Source: JBKHHU01 sp046539045 (lineage in GTDB: Bacteria; Planctomycetota; Phycisphaerae; SM23-33). From it: 20,998 bases of DNA. The notes beneath the pieces were generated by a model that was given only the letters and a program-made list of their open reading frames with translations, did no database searches and had not been told where the DNA came from. Both the position numbers and the translations under genes were made by a program. Each line of letters opens with the position of its first letter. The first letter of the stretch is position 1. The DNA lies in contig JBKHHU010000040.1 in assembly GCA_046539045.1 (NCBI GenBank), positions 1-20,998 on the forward strand. The letters run 5' to 3'. Positions 1-6,534 of this stretch are shown in pieces.

Positions 1-1
1 C

Positions 2-1366
2 GACGAAGGTGCGCCCACCTGCCGGCCTGAGTTGCTGGAGATGGGCCTTCCCGTACTGGGCATCTGCTATGGGATGCAGCTGAGCTGCAGGATGCTGGGT
101 GCGGAGATCCAGCCGGCCCGGTCGCGCGAGTACGGCAGAGCGTCGCTTCGGGTCATCGAAGAGGACGACCTGCTCAAGAACATGCCCCCCGAGACCACCG
201 TCTGGATGTCCCACGGCGACCAGATCAAGGACATCAGCGACGATTTCATCCCGCTGGCGTCCACGCCGACCTGCCCGTATGCCGCGGTCAAACACAAGAG
301 CCGGGCCTTCTATGGCGTGCAGTTCCACCCGGAGGTTACCCACACCCCGCACGGGAACGAGATCTTCGTCAACTTCCTGTACGAGATCTGCGGCTGTCAG
401 GGGCTCTGGCAGATGGGCTCGTTCATCGAGTCGGTCGTGGAGGAGGTGCGTTCGACGGTCGGCGAGGATGAGAGCGTGATTTGCGGACTGTCGGGCGGCG
501 TGGACTCCTCGGTCGTGGCCGCGATGCTTCACAAGGCCATCGGCGACCGGCTGCACTGCATCTTCGTGGACAACGGACTGCTGCGGATGAACGAGGACCG
601 GCTGGTCGAGCAGACGTTCGTGGACCATTTCAAGGTCAACCTGACGGTTGTCCGCGGGGCCGACGATTTCCTCGGCAAGCTGCATCAGGTCGTGGACCCG
701 CAGGAGAAGCGGAAGATCATCGGACACACGTTCATCGATTCGTTCAAGAACGCAGCCGGGTCGATCCCCAACGCCAGATACCTCGCCCAAGGCACGCTGT
801 ACCCGGACGTGATCGAGAGCGGGCACTCGCTGGCGGGCAAGGCGGCGAATATCAAGCTGCACCACAACGTGGGCGGGCTGCCGGAGAAACTCGGATTCGA
901 GCTGATCGAGCCGCTCCGCGATCTGTTCAAGGATGAGGTGCGGAAGGTCGGCGAACTGCTGGGCCTTCCGGAACAGATGGTCTGGCGGCACCCGTTCCCC
1001 GGGCCCGGACTGGCGGTTCGGTGCATCGGACCGATCACGAAGGAACGCCTGGACGTGTTGCGCAAGGCCGACCACATCCTGCTGGAAGAGATCACCGCGG
1101 CCGGTCTGTACCGCAAGACCGCCCAGACCTTCGCGGTGCTGCTGCCGATCCAGTCGGTCGGCGTGATGGGCGACGGAAGGACCTACGAGAACGTCGTGGC
1201 GATCCGCTCGGTCGATACCAGCGACTTCATGACCGCAGACTGGTCGCGGATTCCGTATGACGTGCTGGCGACGATCAGCAACCGGATTATCAACGAGGTC
1301 CGGGGTATCAACCGCGTGGTCTACGATATCTCCAGCAAACCCCCTGCTACGATCGAGTGGGAGTGA
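2..1366 (+). CDS. guaA: GMP synthase (glutamine-hydrolysing), 5' end missing
   Basis: Amidates XMP to GMP using glutamine and ATP, the last step of de novo guanine nucleotide synthesis; cytosolic. The reading frame is already open at base 2, so the gene starts outside the window; about 454 residues are visible against roughly 510-525 in complete GuaA. The class I glutamine amidotransferase domain shows the nucleophile elbow GICYGMQL (Cys) and the His-Glu pair in GVQFHPEV. The ATP pyrophosphatase domain shows the PP-loop SGGVDSS. The C-terminal dimerisation domain shows HPFPGPGLAVR and ends in the family-typical SSKPPATIEWE. All key residues seen are intact. The TTG at 32 is only an internal codon. 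The stop TGA lies inside a GTGA overlap with a following gene remnant. Confidence 0.97.
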   Translation, partial: DEGAPTCRPELLEMGLPVLGICYGMQLSCRMLGAEIQPARSREYGRASLRVIEEDDLLKNMPPETTVWMSHGDQIKDISDDFIPLASTPTCPYAAVKHKSRAFYGVQFHPEVTHTPHGNEIFVNFLYEICGCQGLWQMGSFIESVVEEVRSTVGEDESVICGLSGGVDSSVVAAMLHKAIGDRLHCIFVDNGLLRMNEDRLVEQTFVDHFKVNLTVVRGADDFLGKLHQVVDPQEKRKIIGHTFIDSFKNAAGSIPNARYLAQGTLYPDVIESGHSLAGKAANIKLHHNVGGLPEKLGFELIEPLRDLFKDEVRKVGELLGLPEQMVWRHPFPGPGLAVRCIGPITKERLDVLRKADHILLEEITAAGLYRKTAQTFAVLLPIQSVGVMGDGRTYENVVAIRSVDTSDFMTADWSRIPYDVLATISNRIINEVRGINRVVYDISSKPPATIEWE

Positions 1367-1602
1367 GCCAGGGCCCGAGCGACAACCCGAGTGTCGTGGT
1401 CATTGCCGGCCCGAACGGAGCCGACAAGACCACGGCAGCGCCCTATCGGTCGGCTGGCCCTGCAGCGGGTCTATCGCACTTACGCATGGGCGAGGGATCG
1501 AATCCGCGTACTGTCCCGTTTCCACCATGGACCGGGTGGGAAGATCAGCATCTGGCTATATTCCCATCGGAACTGCTGCCCCGCCGTCCTAGAATGAGGT
1601 GA
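1363..1602 (+). pseudogene. Decayed zeta-toxin-like P-loop ATPase/kinase start
   Basis: A GTG at 1363 overlaps the guaA stop (GTGA) and opens a frame whose first 28 residues read like the N-terminus of a small zeta-toxin-like P-loop kinase: NPSVVVIAGPNGADKTTAAP. The Walker A motif would normally be GPNGAGKT; here the second-last glycine is Asp (GADKTT). After about residue 28 (near base 1446) the similarity stops and the rest (to TGA at 1600-1602) is low-quality sequence without recognisable motif; no other frame clearly continues the family. Intact members are about 180-200 residues, so at most the first sixth remains. Assignment to the COG4185-type family is from memory of the motif. It could also be a short neutral ORF, but the match over 20 residues with proper codon usage argues for a relic. 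Confidence 0.6.
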
Positions 1603-1603
1603 C

Positions 1604-2815
1604 ATGGATACTTTAACACAAGGCTTGCTCGGGGCGGCGACGGCCCAGTTGGGTTTCCGCCAGAAGATCGGACGGGATGCCACGTGGGTGGCTGCGTTCG
1701 CGGGGACGGTACCGGATCTGGACGTGTTCATCGGCCCGCTGCTGGAGCTTTCCGGTGCGGAAGTGACCGAGTTGACGCACATGGTCCACCACCGGGGCCT
1801 GAGCCACTCACTGCTGATGGTGCCGGTGCTGGCCCTGCCGATCGCCCTGGTGTGGTGGTATTTCCGGCGGAAACTCGCCCAGCGTACCGCCCGACGGGTT
1901 TCCGAGCAGCCGCCACCGGAGGACAATGCCTCTCATCCCGAAGCGGCAAAGGCGGCCCGGACGGCCGCCGAGCGAGAAAGCAGCGCCGTCAAGAGCCCAT
2001 CCTTCTTGCTGCTGTACGCCTGCGTGTTCGTGGCCGTGCTCAGTCACCCGCTGCTGGACTGGACGACCAGCTACGGCACGCAACTGCTTGCCCCGCTGAC
2101 GCGGATGCGTTTCAGTATCGATGCAGCGCCCATCGTTGACATCATCTACACGCCCCTGCTGATTCTGACGCTGCTGACCTGCTACATCGTCCGGAAAATC
2201 AGGCACGGCAAGGCCGTCCGCGCGACGCTGGTGATCGGCTGGCTGGGCGTGCTGCTGAGCACCGGTTACCTTGCTGCCGGGCGGGTGATGCACGACATCG
2301 CCGTGGATCGCACGATGGCGGCAGGGAATTACGGGCCGGAAGATAACGTCGATGCGTACCCGATGATCGGAACGATCTTCCTCTGGCGAACCGTGGCGGA
2401 GACTCCCGACCGCTGGGATGTGCGCCGTGTGCACATCTTCGACGACACCCCGCCGGAGCAGTTGGAGGTGAACCGCGCCCGGAAGATCGAGCGCGATCTG
2501 TGGGTGCAGCGCGCCGAAGAACTGGACGAGACGAAGACGTTCCAGTGGTTCGCAGCCGGGCGATTGCGGCGGACGCACAAGAAAGTCAACGGGCACCACC
2601 TGATCGAATTCCATGACATGAGGTACGGCAGCCAGATCGACAGCATCACGAGCCTGTGGTCCTACCGGGTAACGCTGGACGACCGCGGCAACGCGTTGGA
2701 TATCGAGCGGGTGCGGCATTTCCAGCGAAACCAGGGCTTCAGCGGGTTCGTCGGCGCCCTGTGGGAGGATATCTGGACGCCCACGAGAAACGGGCAGACG
2801 CAACAAAGCGGCTGA
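1604..2815 (+). CDS. YdjM/DUF457 family membrane-bound metal-dependent hydrolase-like protein
   Basis: Integral membrane protein of the YdjM / DUF457 (COG1988) family, annotated as membrane-bound, metal-dependent hydrolases; the natural substrate is unknown. The 403 residues start at ATG preceded by GAGGTG at 1596-1601. Family motifs are present in order: PDLD at residues 37-40, HHRGLSHSLL at 62-71 and SHPLLDWTTSYGTQ at 147-160, which together hold the His and Asp residues thought to bind metal. Hydrophobic segments lie near 71-87, 133-150, 176-197 and 207-226. A charged, Ala/Glu/Arg-rich insert (about 88-131) separates the first two, and a hydrophilic C-terminal domain of about 170 residues follows. 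Preceded by a gene remnant and followed after 123 bases by a URO-D family gene on the same strand. Confidence 0.85.
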   Translation: MDTLTQGLLGAATAQLGFRQKIGRDATWVAAFAGTVPDLDVFIGPLLELSGAEVTELTHMVHHRGLSHSLLMVPVLALPIALVWWYFRRKLAQRTARRVSEQPPPEDNASHPEAAKAARTAAERESSAVKSPSFLLLYACVFVAVLSHPLLDWTTSYGTQLLAPLTRMRFSIDAAPIVDIIYTPLLILTLLTCYIVRKIRHGKAVRATLVIGWLGVLLSTGYLAAGRVMHDIAVDRTMAAGNYGPEDNVDAYPMIGTIFLWRTVAETPDRWDVRRVHIFDDTPPEQLEVNRARKIERDLWVQRAEELDETKTFQWFAAGRLRRTHKKVNGHHLIEFHDMRYGSQIDSITSLWSYRVTLDDRGNALDIERVRHFQRNQGFSGFVGALWEDIWTPTRNGQTQQSG

Positions 2816-2855
2816 GAGAGGGTGGACTCCGATGCCGGTGTGGTGTACTCTTTAT

Positions 2856-2878
2856 GGTGGAGCCGCACCGGCTCACCG
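2856..2878 (+). terminator. Stem-loop after the YdjM-family gene
   Basis: GAGCCG-CAC-CGGCTC is a perfect 6-bp stem (2860-2874) that extends by GGT/ACC with one bulged G. There is no T-tract behind it, so it may be a processing or stabilising hairpin rather than a true intrinsic terminator. It sits between the YdjM-family gene and the next start codon. Confidence 0.3.
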
Positions 2879-2938
2879 GTTCGCCACGGCGGATCGTTGT
2901 ACCTTTCGATTTACGAGAGATACAGAACGGACCGTTTC

Positions 2939-3973
2939 ATGCCTGACCAGAGCATCCCCCCACTTCCCAGGGAAGAAGTCTACAAAGCCATCGAACGCAA
3001 GGGCCCGTCCCGCATCCCGCTTGTCCGCGCCAAATGGTGGGGCGAAGGCCTCGAGGACCAGTACGGCGACCAGCTCCGCCGTTTCGATCGCATTCCCGAA
3101 GATGCGGTCCAGATTTTCATCAACCCGGTCCAACCGTGGAAGATGAACCTCTCCTGGGATCTGCCCACCGGCGGGTCGCACGACGCGACCGTCATCATTC
3201 AGGACTGGTCGCAACTGGATGAGTTCATCGAGAAGCTGCCCGACCCGGAGACCGACGGGCAGGTGGAATCCTGCCTCGAACAGGCTAAGAAAGCCCGCGA
3301 GAAGGACATGTACATCACGTTCGGCTGGTGGCGGCTCTTCTTCGAGAAGCCCTGGGGCCTGCGCGGGATGGAAAACCTGATGATCGATTACTACGAGAAC
3401 CCCGAGCAGGTCCACCGGCTCCACTCTGCCTTGTGTGACCTGTACTCCGCCTACGTCCGCAAAGCCGCCGAGGTGCTCCAGCCGGACGGGTTCTGGTGCA
3501 GCGACGACCTCGGCCATCAGACCCAGCCGATGATGAGCCCGGCCATCTTCAGGACGCTGATCAAGCCGTACTACGTCCGCTTCGGCGAGACGCTGCGGGC
3601 GGTGGGCATTCCGCACTGGTGGCTGCACAGTTGCGGGAACAACGCTCCGCTGATGGACGACTTCATCGAGGCGGGCGTCAGCGTGTTCCATCCGGTGCAG
3701 AAAGGCACCATGGACGAGAAGGAGATCGCCGAGACCTTCGGCGACCGGCTGACGTTCCTTGCCGGGATCGACGTGCAGCACACGCTGCAGGAGAAGGACC
3801 CCGACGGCGTGCGGGAGGAGGTCCGCTTCCTGATCGATACCTTCCACCGCAACGGCGGAGGCATGTGCATCGCCGCGGGGAACGGCATCGTCAGCGGCAC
3901 GCCCATCGAGAACATCGAGGCATTCCTCGATGAAGCGATCACCTACGGAACCCGGGCCGCCGGCAGGCGGTAA
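2939..3973 (+). CDS. Uroporphyrinogen decarboxylase-superfamily protein (MtaA/CmuA-like)
   Basis: 344 residues of the URO-D fold. The conserved C-terminal block HSCGNNAPLMDDFIEAG...VFHPVQ (about residues 230-254) and the GGGMCIAAGNGI segment are hallmarks of the cobalamin-dependent methyltransferase-like branch rather than of HemE, whose N-terminal RQAGR-type motif is missing. Family members move methyl groups between corrinoid proteins, thiols or O/S/halo-methyl substrates; the substrate here cannot be read from sequence. The open frame runs upstream to 2822, but ATG at 2939 (MPDQSIPPLPREEVYKAI) is chosen because the family similarity begins there and the upstream residues look non-coding. 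The ribosome-binding site is weak (GAGAGA about 10 bases upstream). No corrinoid protein gene is adjacent. Sequence composition matches its neighbours. Confidence 0.85.
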   Translation: MPDQSIPPLPREEVYKAIERKGPSRIPLVRAKWWGEGLEDQYGDQLRRFDRIPEDAVQIFINPVQPWKMNLSWDLPTGGSHDATVIIQDWSQLDEFIEKLPDPETDGQVESCLEQAKKAREKDMYITFGWWRLFFEKPWGLRGMENLMIDYYENPEQVHRLHSALCDLYSAYVRKAAEVLQPDGFWCSDDLGHQTQPMMSPAIFRTLIKPYYVRFGETLRAVGIPHWWLHSCGNNAPLMDDFIEAGVSVFHPVQKGTMDEKEIAETFGDRLTFLAGIDVQHTLQEKDPDGVREEVRFLIDTFHRNGGGMCIAAGNGIVSGTPIENIEAFLDEAITYGTRAAGRR

Positions 3974-4000
3974 GCCTCTGCTCCGGACGAAACGCCGCCG

Positions 4001-4072
4001 CAAATCCGAAATCAAAAATCCGAAATCCGCAATCCAATCATCAAGTCACCGAATCACCGAATCACCCAATCA
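4001..4072. repeat. Short direct-repeat tract (AATCCGAAATC / ACCGAATC units)
   Basis: Two blocks of tandem short units: three copies of a CCGAAATC/CCGCAATC-like unit (about 4004-4035), then TCACCGAA repeated as TCACCGAATCACCGAATC ACCCAATCAC (about 4045-4072). A+T-rich compared with the surroundings and lying exactly between two convergent genes; the stop codon of the DUF58 gene abuts its right end. No open reading frame of merit is present. Spurious proteins from uncultured planctomycete-like genomes often carry the translation of such repeats (from memory). Confidence 0.8.
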
Positions 4073-4972
4073 CTACATCCTTCCCTGCCGCTCGATCAAA
4101 AACTCGATCAGCGCCTTGTCGAACGTCATGGAATTGTCGACGGTCACGAAGTCGGCCCGGACGGCCTGGCACTCGCGCTTGTACTCATCGATGAACGCGC
4201 GGATCTCCTCCAGATAGGCAGAGCGGATCGCCTGCGGGTCGGCATTGAGCGTGTCGCCGGTCTCCGGCTCCTCGAACTGCACCTGCCCGTCGAAATCGAA
4301 CTCCACCTCGCTGTGGTCAAGCACCTGGAAGATCATCAGATCGTGCCCGCGGTATTTCAGATGGTGCAGGGCCTTGATCACGTCTTCCTGGTCGGCCAGC
4401 AGGTCGCTCAGGAGGATGATCAGCCCGCGTTTCTTGATCCGGCCGGCAATTTCGTGCAGACAGCCGGCGAGGTTCGTCTCCCCTGCCGGGGCGGTCTTGG
4501 CCAGCGTGCCGAGGATGTTCGTCAGGTGCGACCGCTTGGACTTCGGCGGCAGGTACATCCGGACCTTCTCGTCAAAGGTGAACATCCCGACCGAATCCTG
4601 CTGCCCGATCATCATGTACCCCAGAGCCGCCGCGAGGCAGATGGCGTAGTCCATCTTGCTCATCCGCCCACCGGTGGAGAAGTCCATGCTGCCGGAGCAA
4701 TCGACCAGCAGGTACCCGTCGAGGTTCGTCTCCGCTTCGTACTTCTTGATGTAGTAGCGGTCGGTCTTGCCGTAGACATTCCAGTCGATCAGGCGGATGT
4801 CGTCGCCGGGCGTGTACTTGCGGTGCTCCGAAAACTCCACGCTGAACCCGTGAAACGGCGAGGCGTGCAAACCCGAGATGAACCCCTCGACGATGAATCG
4901 CGCCTTGAGGTCCAGACGCTTGACCTGCTGGATCACTTCCGGCCGGAGGTATTCTTCCGTCTTCAATGCCAT
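4073..4972 (-). CDS. DUF58 domain protein (von Willebrand A-like)
   Basis: 299 residues. The DUF58 signature RKYTPGDDIRLIDWNVYG lies at residues 51-68, followed by KTDRYYIKKYEAETN. A vWA-type MIDAS motif DCSGS (residues 91-95) suggests metal-dependent protein binding. Such proteins are usually cytoplasmic partners of MoxR-type AAA+ ATPases in chaperone-like or metal-insertion systems; no MoxR gene is in the window. The frame is open another 46 codons upstream, but MALKTEEYLRPEVIQQVKRL at 4972 matches the usual family start and the upstream part is not family-like. No clear Shine-Dalgarno precedes this ATG; a possible promoter ends only 6 bases before it. Convergent with the URO-D family gene across the repeat tract. 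Confidence 0.88.
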   Translation of the reverse strand: MALKTEEYLRPEVIQQVKRLDLKARFIVEGFISGLHASPFHGFSVEFSEHRKYTPGDDIRLIDWNVYGKTDRYYIKKYEAETNLDGYLLVDCSGSMDFSTGGRMSKMDYAICLAAALGYMMIGQQDSVGMFTFDEKVRMYLPPKSKRSHLTNILGTLAKTAPAGETNLAGCLHEIAGRIKKRGLIILLSDLLADQEDVIKALHHLKYRGHDLMIFQVLDHSEVEFDFDGQVQFEEPETGDTLNADPQAIRSAYLEEIRAFIDEYKRECQAVRADFVTVDNSMTFDKALIEFLIERQGRM

Positions 4973-4978
4973 GCCCAC

Positions 4979-5007
4979 AGTAGAACACGGACCGGCCGCC
5001 AGGACAA
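4979..5007 (-). promoter_or_regulatory. Possible promoter of the DUF58 gene (leaderless geometry)
   Basis: Read on the minus strand, TTGTCC (5002-5007), a 17-base spacer and TCTACT (4979-4984). Each box matches four of six sigma-70 consensus bases, but the second A of the -10 is missing. The -10 ends six bases before the ATG, so the transcript would begin at or next to the start codon, which fits the missing ribosome-binding site. Confidence 0.3.
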
Positions 5008-5152
5008 ATGACAAAGCACAAATTGCGTCCTGCAGCCGAACCGCCACTGCCGAGATGTTACACCGGTTTGGGGCGCTGCGAACGACCGGTCGGCGATATG
5101 CGCCTTGCACTTGCGACTCGCCTGCCGGCGAGAATCAACGGCATGTACCATC

Positions 5153-5180
5153 TTGCGAACCCCCTGCCGCCTGCTATAAT
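5153..5180 (+). promoter_or_regulatory. Sigma-70-type promoter of the small membrane protein gene
   Basis: TTGCGA (5153-5158), 16-base spacer, then a perfect TATAAT (5175-5180). Predicted start near 5187 leaves a leader of about 45 bases before the ATG at 5232. The surrounding region 4973-5231 otherwise contains no credible gene. Confidence 0.7.
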
Positions 5181-5231
5181 CTGGCAGAGACGGATCACTT
5201 TCCGCACTTGGGAGTTTCAGGGGCCTGTACC

Positions 5232-5684
5232 ATGAGCGAGCACGTCCAACAACAACGCCAGGCCGATCTAGAAGAACGCGAGAGCTACAACGCAACGCGC
5301 TACGTGATGGAGATGATGGATCGGGGCATACCCGCCGACCAGATCGTCAACCGGCTGGTCGACGGCGGATGGGAACGTCGCAAGGCGTTGGAACTCGTCT
5401 CACAGGTGTCCAAAGCCGCCCTCCTTGGCCTCAGCGCCGGGTCCACAGAAAGCGGGAGAACTACGATCGCCAAGCGGAACAGGGCGCTGATGATGATCTT
5501 CTGGAGCGTCTTGCTCGGCTTTGTCGGCGGTGGGCTTAGCATGGCCGGGGCCCTGTTGGATGCGCATTTGCTGTTCTTCGTGCTGCCGATCCTGATCATG
5601 GCCGTCGGCGGGAAGCTGTTCATCTTCGGGATCATCGCCCTGGTCCGCTCCCGACCCGTATCGCACGAGAACCGCCTCAAGTAA
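5232..5684 (+). CDS. Small membrane protein with two TM helices, unknown function
   Basis: 150 residues, not recognised as a named family. The N-terminal 80 residues are soluble and helical, with RGIPADQIVNRLVDGGWERRKA resembling a short helix-turn-helix or UBA-like bundle often found before membrane anchors. Two hydrophobic helices follow, at about residues 86-106 and 112-138, ending in a short basic tail. No signal peptide. The frame is open far upstream (to 4878), but the ATG at 5232 lies 45 bases after a well-formed promoter and is the first Met giving a sensible protein. GGGAG and AGGGG upstream are poorly spaced, so the ribosome-binding site is weak. It is divergent from the DUF58 gene and followed by an orphan coding fragment. 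Confidence 0.75.
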   Translation: MSEHVQQQRQADLEERESYNATRYVMEMMDRGIPADQIVNRLVDGGWERRKALELVSQVSKAALLGLSAGSTESGRTTIAKRNRALMMIFWSVLLGFVGGGLSMAGALLDAHLLFFVLPILIMAVGGKLFIFGIIALVRSRPVSHENRLK

Positions 5685-5709
5685 CCGACGCCCGGGATGT
5701 AAGGACAGT

Positions 5710-5880
5710 AAACTTTCCGCTGGAAGCCCCTGCTGCGACGCGCTGGCGATCAACGTCACGCCACCGGGCATTGACTACGACGAGGTGAAAACCGCCCTGG
5801 AAGACATTCGCCGCTTCGAGGAAGTGGAGGTCGACATCAACGCGCCGCTGCACCTGGCTGCCGATGCGCTGAGACTTCCT
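5710..5880 (+). pseudogene. Orphan coding fragment of an unidentified protein
   Basis: About 55 codons in one frame show strong coding character: nearly every third base is G or C, and the translation is balanced (for example INVTPPGIDYDEVK and VEVDINAPLHLAADALRLP). There is no start codon with a ribosome-binding site in front, and after about 5880 the frame loses this bias and runs antisense into the end of the CYTH gene. The frame is shifted relative to the preceding membrane protein gene. It looks like the internal or C-terminal piece of a lost gene. I do not recognise the family. Confidence 0.5.
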
Positions 5881-5890
5881 ACCACGACTT

Positions 5891-6475
5891 TCACTCGAAA
5901 ACCGCCCGATCCTCCGACAAACCTCGCTCGGCGCGTGCCTCGGCCAGCATCTGCGAATAGGACGTGGTGATCCCCGGGCCCTCAAGCCCAAGCCGGCGTC
6001 TCATCTTCTCCAGCGTGTCGGCATCGGGGCCCTCGATCTCGACGAATTTCCCGATCATCGGCAGCTCATCCAGCTCGATCTGACAGCCGTTCAGGCGATA
6101 GCTGGCCCGCTTCTTCTGGATAACCATCTTCTCGCTCAAGCCGAGGGCGTTGATCAACTGCCCTGCCGCGTCTGCGTCATCCACGCCCACCTCGATCTCT
6201 TCCCGCACCTTCATCTCGCCGCAATCCTGCTTCGGCCCTTTGTAAGTGACGAGGCTGAGCCTGCGCTCGCTTCCGTGCCCCAACGGGTTCTGAATGACCT
6301 GCAGGCGGCGAATTCGCAGACCGCGATCGCCGTTGCGCAGTCTTCCTCGACTGGAATCGAAAAAGGTATCGGTCTGCAGCACCTTTCCGAGGAACTCCGC
6401 ATGCTCCTGCTGCAGTGCGCGTCGCACCGGCTCGTGAGATTCCACCCGGATCTTGATTTCGGTTTCGTTTGCCAT
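5891..6475 (-). CDS. CYTH domain protein (class IV adenylate cyclase / thiamine triphosphatase-like)
   Basis: 194 residues forming one CYTH triphosphate-tunnel domain. The signature ExExK is at the N-terminus (E4, E6, K8 in ETEIKIR). Later strands carry the expected charged residues: TYKGP at 77-81, REEIEV at 91-96, KKRASY at 121-126, and ELDELPMIGKFVEIEG at 134-149. CYTH enzymes hydrolyse or cyclise triphosphates with a metal cofactor (CyaB makes cAMP, ThTPase cleaves thiamine triphosphate); which reaction applies here is not readable from sequence, although the layout is closest to CyaB-like members. It lies 59 bases downstream of the MFS gene on the same strand, so the two may be co-transcribed. 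Confidence 0.87.
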   Translation of the reverse strand: MANETEIKIRVESHEPVRRALQQEHAEFLGKVLQTDTFFDSSRGRLRNGDRGLRIRRLQVIQNPLGHGSERRLSLVTYKGPKQDCGEMKVREEIEVGVDDADAAGQLINALGLSEKMVIQKKRASYRLNGCQIELDELPMIGKFVEIEGPDADTLEKMRRRLGLEGPGITTSYSQMLAEARAERGLSEDRAVFE

Positions 6476-6534
6476 CGTCTGATTCTACCCGCGCAGCAGC
6501 CTGAACTCTACGGCGGATTGGCTCTCGCAGCGGG

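Noticed and set aside
1491..1512. GGGATCGAATCC, resembling a tRNA T-arm
   Set aside because: Only two of the five T-stem pairs form and the TTC of the loop is ATC; no acceptor or anticodon stem is present.
1808..2806. Long open frame on the minus strand opposite the YdjM-family gene
   Set aside because: It mirrors the plus-strand gene in high-G+C DNA and has no recognisable motif; similar mirrored frames lie opposite the URO-D, MFS and LeuC-like genes.
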